DNA from: Cranoglanis bouderius
Taxonomy: Eukaryota > Chordata > Actinopteri > Siluriformes > Cranoglanididae
Direction: 5' to 3'
Assembly: GCA_023630585.1 (NCBI GenBank)
Contig: CM042567.1
Span: 17,234,501 to 17,298,500, forward strand
DNA: 64,000 nucleotides
Shown: positions 49,131 to 58,839 of the stretch, one piece after another
Layout of the letters: every line of letters begins with the position of its first letter
Position numbering within the stretch: position 1 is the stretch's first letter
Program-made: the position numbers and the translations under genes
The notes under the pieces: generated by a model
What the model saw: the letters and a program-made list of their open reading frames with translations, nothing else
The model's database searches: none
Told to the model about the DNA's origin: nothing

Positions 49131-50410
49131 ATCCTACGCCAACAAATGCTAACAATCGATTACAAATGCTCGTAACACCAACAAATGCGGGTAACGTCGT
49201 TGTTAGGTTTTGAATCGATATCCCGGGACAAGCCCCCAGAAAACTGTCTGCCAAATGACACACAGACACACAAAATTTCAAATGGCAGAATCTCTCTTTA
49301 TTCAAAGAAAAGGCAGCATATATATCTTGGCACACAACAGAGACAAGGGGTTATCTATTGATTGGTTAGGTGGAAGGTGTATTTGCATAGAACAGGAAGC
49401 CTATTGATGTAAGACAGGAACAACACCATACGATTTCTAGGAAGTAATAAAAGGACAACAGATGTTGTTTGGGGAAGAAAGTAAAAGCATGCAAATGGTA
49501 TTGGGGAGACAGAGGAATACACAAATGGTGAGGGACTTCCTCCGTCCGCACCTGAGTCAACAGAGAAACAAAGAGAAAACGTGCCAACACAGGAACCAGA
49601 TAACAGAGAAGGGAGGGGGTGTTCACAGAGAGGACAGGAGGGGAAAGTGTTAATACGGGGATAGAAAGGGAAAAGATTAACAAGATTAATACTAAACATA
49701 GTGTTCACATTAAACTTATCAGTCGGTTAACCCCGACAAACACAAACAAACTCAGTGAATGCTGGTAAATGCAGATAACGAGCTTAACGTGGGTTATACT
49801 AACAATCGCTGACTAATGCACTAATGGTTAGTAAACGCTGCTAATAGCAAAGCTAATACACGCTATAATGGCCGATAAAACGCATATGGGTTATAAATAT
49901 TGATAATGGCTGGTAAACAACGTCTAAGGCTGTTTGTTAGATCCCTATGTGCGGAAATGAGGAGACCGGAAGCAGGCTGGGTTTAAGCCCATGAAAACGG
50001 CTTTTGTTTAATTTACTTTCACTTTTTACTACTCGCTTTTCAACTGTGTAATTTAATTGCATGATTGATTATGGCAAAGGCTGATACACGCCGACCATGG
50101 CTGGTATAAATGCAGATAAAGGCTCACAATGACCGATGAATGTTGATAATGGCTATAAACTCTGATCTTGGTTGGTAAATGATGGTAAAACACTTATCAA
50201 GGTTGATAATGGTGATAAACACTGATTATGGCTGGTAAATGCCCATAAATGCTGATAATGGCTGATGAATGCAATAATGGATGACAAACAATGATCACGG
50301 GTCATAAATGTTGATAATGGCTGGTAAACAATGTTCATGGTGGTAAATGCTGATAATATGAGAGTTGAGGATAGCTGATGAATGCTGATAATAGCCGATA
50401 ATCTTTTACC
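49130..50410. repeat. Degenerate ~20-bp minisatellite, interrupted
   Basis: Units of the type ggctggtaaatgctgataat recur with substitutions across 49739-49940 and 50080-50410, and a left arm ('aacaaatgctaacaatcg', 'aacaccaacaaatgcgggt') lies at 49139-49196. It is interrupted by an LTR at 49245-49738 and by about 150 bp of other sequence at 49940-50085. Confidence 0.65.
49220..49738 (-). mobile_element. Retrovirus-like 5' LTR with proline-tRNA-type primer site
   Basis: On the minus strand the LTR would start TGTCGGGGTTAACCG (49738) and end ..GGCAGACA (49245). It carries a TATA-like 'gatatatatg' near 49320 and AATAAA near 49300. Six bases later comes TGGGGGCTTGTCCCGGGAT (49238-49220), close to the proline-tRNA primer site used by gammaretrovirus-type elements. 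Internal sequence beyond about 49200 is missing, so only this end remains. No coding region is present. Confidence 0.55.
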
Positions 50411-50950
50411 ATGGCGGCTAATGGATTACTGTGGCATGCACAGACCTGAGGCAGGAGCGGAAGGACTAAAAAAGGCACTTAATGAATAAATAAATATTTT
50501 TAAAAAAAATAATTTTATTATTAGTTTAATGTACATAACCAAATGTTTTTTTTTTTCTTACAGTATTTAAACACACAATTATTTATTAAATAATTTGCCT
50601 GTATTTATAGCAGTATTCGTCTGTCTGTTGTGTTCTTAAATATTTTAATGACTTCCTCACCGTTAATTGGAATGCCACACTCGATTTAGAGTATTAGTAA
50701 GTCAGAGAGCCTCTCTTCATTACATACACTTTTAAGTCTGGATTTCACAAGATTTAATTTGAAAATGACCGTTCAGCACACTGAAAAAAAAATATTTTGG
50801 CCCTAATTAAATTCAACATTATAAAATTTTGCTCATGTAATTAATTTCAATTTCGTTTTTGATTTTAATAAAAGTATTAATTGTTTTTTTGTGTATCACA
50901 TGTGTTTGAACCAAGGTATGCAAATTAAAGTCAATTAGAAAAAAAAAAAA
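50411..50950. other. No recognisable gene
   Basis: AT-rich sequence with homopolymer runs (50502-50515, 50546-50556, 50940-50950). Confidence 0.5.
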
Positions 50951-50951
50951 G

Positions 50952-51200
50952 ATGGGCTGCGTCCGAAATCGTGTACTACCCTACTACACAGTAGGGAAAA
51001 AACAATTCTCAGTAGGCGAGAAATACCCGGATGGCGTACTGCTTATGGTGAGATTTTGCAGTATCCAGCCGATAGACACTACGCGAGTCAAAAAATCCCA
51101 TAATGCAACGAGACTGGTGCAGACCAGCTCAGAAAAAAAAGATGGTGGAAGACAGTATGTCGGTTCTTTTTAAGCATTTGGTTAAACAGGACTTGTTTAA
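50952..51200. mobile_element. Possible DNA-transposon end (ggctgcgtccgaaatcg)
   Basis: 'gggctgcgtccgaaatcgtg' followed by 'tactaccctactacacagta' is a terminal sequence I associate with fish non-autonomous DNA elements. No inverted partner was found before the LINE begins at about 51205. Confidence 0.3.
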
Positions 51201-51408
51201 CAATACCTGAATAAATAAATAAATAAATAAATGAACTTACAGATGATGGTATCCTGCTGTGAAGTCCTGGCATACTATTCATGCCTGGATGATGCTGCCA
51301 TACTCTCTGTCTGGAATCGTCTTCAGATGGTATCCAACTTTCACCAGATGTTTCGACCCTTAACCATGACATCCTCCAGTTGGTGGGTCAGCAGTGGTGG
51401 CCAATCCA

Positions 51409-52176
51409 CTACTCGCTTCCAGGCGTCCAGTTCGGCTCATCTCGTCTGTGCCATACCCAGCATGAAGATTTCTCTGCTACCTCTGCTAGTTGTCTTACTG
51501 CAGCTTTCCGTACTGAAGAAACCATCCCCAATGTTGTCATCAATTTCCACACTGATTGCGCTGGGAAACCTCTACATCCCACCTCGACAGGAAGAAGTAG
51601 TACTCTCCATCCCTTCTGTCTACACTCGGACATGAGTTCTGTATACTTCAGTGATTTCCTCTCGTGGGCCTCATCACAGTTTTCTTCCCACGGCACTGTT
51701 AACTCTACTGCAACAAGTGTCTTGACCTGCTTGGACCACAGTATGATGTCTGGTCTCAACGTCGTAACCACTATGTCAGGAAAGACTAGCTTCTTCTTCA
51801 AGTCCACCCTGAGTTCCCAATCACTGCCTGTGTCTAGTACGGATTGTTTCTGCCTCATACTGTTTTCTGCTGGTGTCGTGCCTTCCTTGACAAATGCAAT
51901 GGTACCTGTACCTGATGTTTTCTTCTTTGGTCTCTTCTTTACTCTCTCCTTTTCAACTATCTCAGCCAGCTTTCCTAAGACTCTGTCATGTCTCCATCTG
52001 TACCTTCCTTGCTTCAAAGCTACTCCGCAACCGGACAAGATGTGAGCCATGGTTCCTATCTTCCCACATAACTTGCACGCTGGATCCTGGGCAAGTCCCC
52101 AAAGATGAAGGTTCGCGGGTGATGGTAAGGTATCGTAGACTGATCGTAGTAGAAATGATACCCTAAACTGGTCCAT
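51409..52176 (-). pseudogene. C-terminal zinc motif and restriction-like endonuclease
   Basis: The 255-codon open frame contains CX2CX7HX4C at residues 34-50 (CKLCGKIGTMAHILSGC). It is followed by a PD-(D/E)XK-like set: 'FPDIVVTTLRPDIILW' (residues 132-147), 'LVAVELTVPWEEN' (154-166) and 'KSLKYTELM' (174-182). In R2-type elements this domain nicks the target for primed reverse transcription. The frame is open but disconnected from RT by frameshifts. Confidence 0.75.
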
Positions 52177-52386
52177 CCTCCATAGTTCTGTCCACGTGAT
52201 CTTGCGCTGTGGTAGTTCCCATCTTGTCCAGGCTCCTTGCTTTCCAGTTCTACAGCTCGAGATTTCCTTGCTTCTTCCACCTCTCTTCTAACCTCTTTCT
52301 GAACCATGTTTCTCTTCTCTTCCTTATCTGCTTTGTTCCACTGCTGAAAGTGTGACATCCCGATGCCCTCTCTTCCTGTGCAGGTG

Positions 52387-53595
52387 TTACCAATCTTGTC
52401 CTTCAGTTCCAACATGCTTTCTGCTTGTTCTACTGCTGTAGCTGCTGACCACTTCCGTCCTGACCTTGTCTGTACTCTCTCTCTTGTCCGCATCTCTCAC
52501 CTTCTGGTCCTGTGAGTCACGTAGTGTCATTACTGTCCTGCATTTTGCCACCTTGAACTCCTCAATTACTGATGACAATGGTAGTTGTAGCTGTGCTGTC
52601 TTACTGTAGAGTCCAATTGATGTAAAGCTTGGTGGAACACCTAGCCATCTTCTGACAAAGCTGTTGACTGTCCTCTCAACTGCCTCTACCTGTGTCATCG
52701 CTATCTCGTAAATCAATAGCAACCACATCAACCTCGGTAAGATTCCATGTTGGTAAATCCAAGCTTTGTACTTCCCTGGTAGTGTGCTTTTGTCTACTTT
52801 CTTCAGCCATGATTTTACTGTGGGCTGTATCGACTTGACTTGCTCAGTATCCTTCAAGGTCGCATCAAACCATTTCCCAAGGCACTTGATGGGATTATCC
52901 ACTATTGTTGGTATCTCTTCCTCCTGGATCTTCAATTTGAACTGTTGACTTATTCATCCTCTTTTCAGTATCATACATCTTGACTTCTTTGTCTTGAACT
53001 TCATTCGTGCCCACGTAACTGTGTCTTCCAAGGACCTTAGGACCCATCTTGCTTGGACGTGTGATGTTGTGGTGACTGTGAGGTCATCCATGAACCCTCT
53101 TAGTGGTGGTTGGTAAGCTCCAGAGTTCATTTGTGGGCCCCTTGTTTCTCTTCCTGCTGCTGTTGTCATCAAGCTCATTCCCATAACAAAGAGGATTGGT
53201 GAGATTGTGCACCCTGTCACTATTCCCTTTTCAAGATGTTGCCATGCAGTAGTGAATTCCCCAACTGTAAACCTGATCGTTATCCCTCTGAAATAGTCAT
53301 TTGCTATATTCTTGACATGGTTTGGTACATGGTATATATCCATAGCAGTTCCTATCAACTTGTGCGGGACTGTTCCATATGCGTTCGCCAGGTCGAGCCA
53401 CACCACTGTTAAGTCTTTCCTGCCCTCTTTAGCCTCTTTTAGAAGTTGACTCAGGATACTAGTATGCTCAAGACAGCCGGAAAATCCCTGAATTCCTGCC
53501 TTCTGAATAGATGTATTAATGTACTTGTTCCTCACCATATATGTTGATAGTCTCTTTGCTAGCACCGAGAAAAAGATCTTGCCCTCAACGTTCAA
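52387..53595 (-). pseudogene. RT and thumb of the R2-like element
   Basis: 53595-52954 encodes 'EGKIFFSVLAKRLSTYM', 'VVWLDLANAYGTVPHKLI' (first Asp), 'GCTISPILFVMGMSL' and 'LRGFMDDLTVTTTS' (the xxDD box). After a stop at about 52950, the 182-codon frame gives 'KCLGKWFDATLKDT', 'YKAWIYQHGILPRLMWLLLI' and 'FVRRWLGVPPSFTSIGLY'. Residues upstream of RT motif 1 and any N-terminal zinc fingers are absent. Confidence 0.8.
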
Positions 53596-53696
53596 TAATG
53601 ATATTGTTCTTAACTATAAATTGTTAACTTTTATAAAAAATAAATAAATAAATAAATAAACAGTTGTCACAGCGTTTGAAACCTTTTCTGTGATCT

Positions 53697-54024
53697 CCAT
53701 CATGCTTTAGCTGGCCAAGCTAACGGCACTGAATTTACCTCAGCCTGTTAACACTGCTAATTCAGTTAACTTTCCTGATGTGCATTTAGCTGTTATTGCA
53801 GTTCAAGGGTGTAGAATTTAGTAGGGACGCTAGGGACGTGTCCCTACCAATATCAAGTGACTGCTGAATTGTCCCTACCAATAATTTTGATCAAACAATT
53901 AAAATGTATAACCACCATTGTTCATGGGTGTTTTTTGTTTGTTTGTTTTTTAAAAATAAATTGCCAGTGTTAACAGGCAGAGGTAAATTCGGTGCCGTTA
54001 GCTTGGCCAGCTAAAGCATGATAA
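53697..54024. repeat. ~58-bp inverted repeat with ~210-bp loop
   Basis: 'catgctttagctggccaagc' through 'gcctgttaacactg' (53697-53755) is the near-perfect complement of 53966-54024. The left arm lies outside and the right arm inside the element that starts at 53804. Confidence 0.85.
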
Positions 54025-55037
54025 CCTTTATTTAACCAGGAAAAGTCTAATTGAGATTAAGAAGCTCTTTTAAAAGAGCGTCCTGGCCAAGACAGGCATT
54101 GGCACAATCTGTGGTACAGAAACGGTTAACAGATCTCGTTCTCTACTACGAGTCCCGCCTCCCTAACACACGTCGGTAATAGGATTGGCTTTGCTGCTTC
54201 TTGCTAATGGGTGAGGTTGTAGCTACATCCGGTTGTACGAAGCGCCAAAGCGCAAATAGATGAGCATCATCACTGATTCAAGCAGGTTACAGGTAAGTGA
54301 GGAAAACACCATCCTTTTATACCAACAGTTCTGTGCACGAAAATCTGGGGTCGCGAAAATCGCGTCATTTTGATTCAGGGATAGTGCATTTTTTCAATAC
54401 GTGACAATCCTGTATTGAGTCGGGATGAGTGGTGTGTGCGTGCGCGTGCGCGTGCGCCGGCGCATGTGTTTGGCAGTTAGGCTAATTTGGTGATATGCTG
54501 AGTCAGGATGGCAGCCAAAAAAAGAAAGAAAGGTGGACATCAAAGTGTAAGTCACTTAAAACATTTTCTCAGTTTCTAATGTGTAGAGTCAACAATAATG
54601 GTAATAATGGTAATGGCCGCAGGGTCACAGGTGAGGTCGAACAGTGACATTGTTATATGTTAGTAGTGAAGTCCCTGTTAAACTGCATTAACCTATAACC
54701 TGTAACATAATATAATTCATTAATTAACATATTTTTGCAGTCAGTATAGACTATAAACCTTAATGGCCATCTATGAATAATGTTTTTTTCAGTTATGAAT
54801 GTATGCTTGTTTAGCTATTATATCATGAAGTACAGAAAGCTAAATTGCAATGTTAACATAATCAGAATTGTGTAATTATTGTCCGAGGAATATACTGACA
54901 TAAAAACTCCCTTTATGAGTGTGTTGGTATCTATAAATAAAGGCTTTAGATGACATGATATAGTGGGCAAAGGGGGAGGATGGGGCTCTGCGGACTTTTA
55001 CGTCCCCACCAATGTCAAAATCAAACCTACGCCCTTG
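53804..55037. mobile_element. DNA element with CAAGGG(T/C)GTAG inverted ends
   Basis: 'caagggtgtagaattt' (53804) pairs with 'aaacctacgcccttg' (to 55037), and 'tgtccctaccaatatc' resembles the complement of 'gacattggtggggacg' inside. A clear 8-bp target duplication is not preserved. It contains a fish dispersed repeat piece ('aaccaggaaaagtctaattg', 54038-54100) and a short candidate exon at 54508. Possibly a deleted hAT-type element; superfamily inferred only from end sequence and neighbourhood. Confidence 0.5.
54508..54546 (+). other. Candidate short first coding exon
   Basis: An ATG in good context (tcaggATGgca) encodes MAAKKRKKGGHQS and runs into a consensus donor gtaagt at 54547. It could be the first exon of the captured gene ending at 55916 or of a transposase. 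Inference only; lysine-rich starts are common. Confidence 0.3.
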
Positions 55038-55604
55038 ATGCTGACTAATGTTAAAAAGTAATAGTTCTGGTTTTTTTTCCACACTTATGATCACTTACAG
55101 AGCAACTAATTTACATTTAAGTAAGATCTGGATGCTCATTTTGGCTATGTAACATCTATTAATTCACAACATCACTATTTTCTACTACAGAATTGTACTA
55201 CAACAATTCTGAAGTAAGTTTGCTGACTAACTTAACCTTAGGTAACTAGTTGCTACAGTAACGTTAACTTGCCAAATCAATTTACTTTGTTGGTTAGTAA
55301 GTAATCAAGTGTGTCGTGATAAATTTTTTCTTAACGTTACCCCATCAAACTTTTCCCAACCTTGGTAAGCTTGTTAGCATGTAAGCTAACGTCAGTCAGT
55401 TCAGAATGAATCGGAATATGTTTGCTGAGTTTGAGACTAACTCTCACTTCATCTGTATTTCCGTCTGATTTTAATGTCTGTCGTTATTGAAAGTTACAAG
55501 GGAAATAAAAACGAACACATAATGAAACAAGACCCGCTGTGTTTTAATGAGTGATCGTGTTGACCATGGTTACGTACCAAAAGTATCTTTTTATTTAAAT
55601 ATAG

Positions 55605-55916
55605 GACATTCAAAGAGATGACTTCTTGAAAGACCTGCCAAACACCACCATGGCCATTTGTGTCATTAGAAAGGGAGGAGGAGATCTTGGACACTGTGAG
55701 GACATTGGAATTGTTGTTGATGGGGTCATAATTCTTGAGCACATCAGATCTGTTGCACAAGCCTGTGCATTGATGCTGGGCACAATCTATGTGCTTAATT
55801 TGGCATACCCAAAAGAGCTCAAATTCTACTATGAACTTGTTCAGAAAGTCCTTATGCAGATGGATTCTGAAAGGCTCTCCCCTCTGGGACTGAAAAACAA
55901 AAGTGTAATTCTGTAA
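55605..55916 (+). CDS. Terminal exon of a SAMD3-like/uncharacterised fish gene family
   Basis: The acceptor 'tttaaatatag' precedes 55605, and the frame then runs open to the stop at 55914-55916: 'DIQRDDFLKDLPNTTMAICV', 'IRKGGGDLGHCEDIGIVVDG', 'VAQACALMLGTIYVLNLAYP' and 'FYYELVQKVLMQMD'. This resembles the C-terminus of a multi-copy fish protein family often annotated as sterile alpha motif domain-containing 3-like. No other exon of that family is certain in the window. The frame is intact over 103 codons, but the copy may be partial. A 3' region follows with a partially duplicated block (56055-56130 versus 56240-56330). Confidence 0.5.
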   Translation, partial: DIQRDDFLKDLPNTTMAICVIRKGGGDLGHCEDIGIVVDGVIILEHIRSVAQACALMLGTIYVLNLAYPKELKFYYELVQKVLMQMDSERLSPLGLKNKSVIL

Positions 55917-56593
55917 TTTTGCTACAGGCACTGATATTCAGGTTCATACTGAAATTTCAGTTCAGATGATTGTCACAGCCTGAAACATGTTTACAGTTCA
56001 AGCACTTTAATAATTACCATACAAATTGCAATTTGTGACTTGAAATGTCAGCACTTTGTTGTTAACTGTCGCATTACAAAACTATATTTTGGCTGGTTAC
56101 TTATGTGGCTAGTTGTAACAATTTAGATAACAGTTGTGCAGTTTAAGCAGTGTTGTTTTAATGATGGACAGACAAATGTTATGTGGCCAATTGCCACCTG
56201 TGAACTTTCTTTCTTTTTCTTATTTCTTCTTCTTATTTGTTGTTATAAATGTCAGCACTTTGTTAACAGTTGCATTATAAATGTGTATTGTGGCTGTTTA
56301 CTTTTGTGGCCAGTTGTACCATGGAGGTGTTCAAGCCTATAGAAAGGAAGGGTTTTTTTTTTGTTTGTTTGTTTTTTTACCCACAAATAAGTTATTTAAG
56401 TTATTTATTATTGTACATGTTGTTCACTACATTTGATGACAGTCATTAAAGTTATGTTGTGTCATTTTTGTGTGTATTTGCATTGTGCATTCAATGACCT
56501 CTCATACTGTTAATTAAATACCACTGTAGATATTTAACTAGTACACTAGATCATTTACAAACTGTTGAAACCATAATTTTGAAAGAAATTTTG

Positions 56594-56654
<61 letters not shown>

Positions 56655-56690
56655 CTTTTTTTTTTTTTTTTTTAAACTTGGCACGCACCC
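55917..56690. other. 3' flank with (TA)n microsatellite
   Basis: 'aatgtcagcactttgtt..aact/cagt..gcatta' occurs twice (56045-56080, 56247-56282). A (TA)n run lies at about 56599-56653, followed by poly-T. 'cattaaagttatg' near 56444 may serve as a weak polyadenylation signal for the preceding exon. Confidence 0.5.
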
Positions 56691-56693
56691 ACA

Positions 56694-57970
56694 TCAACAT
56701 GCACTCACAATATGACTGGGGAGTGTGCTGGATCGCCCCACCAGTGTATCATTTTGGTGGCTGTCTTTGGTGAGGACTCTGAATTGACTCAATCCCAAGG
56801 GAGTCAAACATTGGCACTGCTTTGTCAAAAACCTCCTGAAAGCTTTCCTCATTCCTTTTGCCTTGTAGAGTAGATCTGACACACTCTATTGCAGTTCTCA
56901 TTCCTGCAATAGTTTTCATGTTTTTGCGGGGACATGTTCACTCCAGCTCCTCAGTCACTTCTAATGCCAAAAAAAGTCCAAGCACAGTTTTACCCTTTTC
57001 AAACCTCTCTCGCAGTCCGTTTGTCCTCACACCTGTGTTAGATCCATTTGATGCCATCTCCTCCAATCTAGATAAAACACACTGATATTGAGACAGCACT
57101 GATCTGATGGATTTCCTCACACTGTTCACCTGGTTGGGCACAGTGATGGTCTGGGTGGTCTGAGTGATGTCGACGGTCCTTCTGAACCTGCTACTACTGC
57201 TGAAAATATAGCCTTGAATTTTCCAGACTGTTGGATTAATGTCCCTAGCTCATGGACCCACTGCAAGGCAATCACATATCACAGGACTGACTAGGAAAGC
57301 AGACTGTGTGATCAAGTTAAGACAAGTTAAGTGTGACTTACAATGCACATACAAAGCCAATGGCTGCTGTCTCTTTAGTTCTGCTTGTGCTCCTGAATGT
57401 CTTCCTGACATCCTGACATATGGCTGACCCTTTAAACCAGACATGGGAATATTTAGCCTCAAGAGGACATCCAGAGTCACCTTAGCAATCTCCTCTCCAG
57501 TAGTCCCCGGAACTGCATACAAACCAACAAAAACATCTTGTGGTACCAGGTAATGGTCCACATAATTGTCCATATAGGTTCTTGCTCTACTCCTGAGACA
57601 TCTTGAGTGCCATCTATAATGACTGAGTACTGCAAAACTGGTAGAGACTGGATAGATGCAATACTTCTGGCAATACAATTTCCTAACAATTGCAAAATCT
57701 CATTTTGCACTGAAGGAGAGGTATAGTCATGAAAATGGGATAGCCAACTAGAGAGACGGGCATCATCCTTGGCTTTGAATTTCAAATGCTGAAATAGATT
57801 CCCATCCTGTGTCTCATGGCCTCACAATGCCACACCCTGAAGAACAAGGTACTGTATTGAACCTACAATATTTTGCAGGGAGTGCCTAGCAGCATCTTGT
57901 TGTTTTGTCCAGGCACTTGAGAGTTGTGAATCTACTGGGGTTGCTTCTTGAGCACTAATTGTGACGGCAT
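56694..57970 (-). pseudogene. hAT transposase relic (ZMYM1-like)
   Basis: Minus strand, N- to C-terminal: 'DSQLSSAWTKQQDAARHSLQ' (near 57920), 'FKAKDDARLSSWLSHFHDYT' (57785 frame) and 'LPVLQYSVIIDGTQDVSG', the first catalytic acidic zone. After a frameshift come 'PQDVFVGLYAVPGTTGEEIA', 'KVTLDVLLRLNIPMSGLKGQ' and 'QPLALYVHCKSHL'. 'LSRLEEMASNGSNTGVR' and 'LQGKRNEESFQEVFDKAVPM' end the protein near 56800. The central part is deleted between about 57250 and 57190. The family comprises hAT transposases with DUF4371 and a C-terminal dimerisation region, annotated in vertebrates as zinc finger MYM-type 1-like. Confidence 0.75.
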
Positions 57971-58043
57971 TATGGTGGGATGAATAGTAAATTAGTAAAA
58001 AGTGTTTATTATGTATGTTTTCACACAGTGAATTCCCTTCACT

Positions 58044-58748
58044 GTGGGACTATGGATAGTGCTTGTACCAGGCACGGCAAAACATGGCGAAACAAGACCC
58101 AAATGTGGACATGATATCAAAAATAGGCATACACAAAAACTGGAGGGTTCAATGCAGAAAAGCCATGCAGTTCAGAAACTCAAACAAGCAGAATGCTGCA
58201 AGAGATGTGGAAAAAGTCCAATTCACTCATGGAAACAGTGTCCAGCTAGAGAAGCAGAGTGTAGAAGCTGCAGAAAAAAGGGCCATTTTGCAGTGGTATG
58301 TCAGCCAGCACAGAGAGTAGAGACAATACTAGACAACAGTGATATGTTGTGTTCATGGGGGCTATCCAAACCAACCATTAATTAATTAATTATCCAAACC
58401 AATCATCCATTAAATGGGGAGTCATTCATATTCAAATTAGACATGGGAGCTGCTGTGACAGACTGTTTGTATACAGTACATCGGCTAGAGATGGATCCAA
58501 AGAAACTCCGGGATCCAAAGAAAATTACAAGTGATCCTGACAATCAGGCATTGACAGTGCTTAGTACATTCAAAGCAAAACTGAACAGGGGAAGAACAAA
58601 AACTGTACAAGAGGTGTACGTGGTTAGGGATTTAGCTAAGCAACTGTTAGGTCACCCTGCCATCCAAAAGTTGCGTTTGGTATGCCAGGTGGCTACAGTC
58701 ACCAACAGCAATATAAAAGAATATGCCCCAGAGTTTTCACAGGTTTAG
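58044..58748 (+). pseudogene. Gag zinc knuckles and protease region
   Basis: 'CCKRCGKSPIHSWKQCPARE' and 'CRSCRKKGHFAVVC' are two CCHC-type knuckles. The next frame (58443-58748) has 'FKLDMGAAVTDC', where the protease DTGA motif reads DMGA, and 'LAKQLLGHPAIQKLRL'. A frame break separates them at 58385. Loss of the Thr next to the catalytic Asp suggests inactivity. Confidence 0.75.
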
Positions 58749-58839
58749 GGAAACTGCAATGCTATAAATTTGACCTGGCTGATGGTGCTACATATACATT
58801 GTCTGCTCCACGACAAGTCCCATTACCTCTCTTAGAAAA

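Larger units (their letters stand above)
51205..53600 (-). mobile_element. Non-LTR retrotransposon with restriction-like endonuclease (R2/NeSL/Hero-type), 5'-truncated
   Basis: The minus strand reads RT (53595-52954), a thumb/linker segment (52935-52387, 52493-52056), a CCHC zinc motif and an endonuclease (52176-51409), then a 3' region ending in (ATTT)n-like repeats near 51205-51230. Truncation at the 5' side, within RT, is usual for target-primed retrotransposons. A C-terminal endonuclease with a CCHC motif in front of it, rather than an N-terminal APE domain, places it in the R2-like group. Confidence 0.8.

Noticed and set aside
48566..49152. Frames of 78-139 codons over the GC-rich block
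   Set aside because: They appear on both strands and follow the repeat composition; no domain or start context supports them.
51231..52166. Plus-strand frames of 90-221 codons at 51231-52166
   Set aside because: They lie antisense to the endonuclease of the R2-like element, which has motif support on the minus strand.
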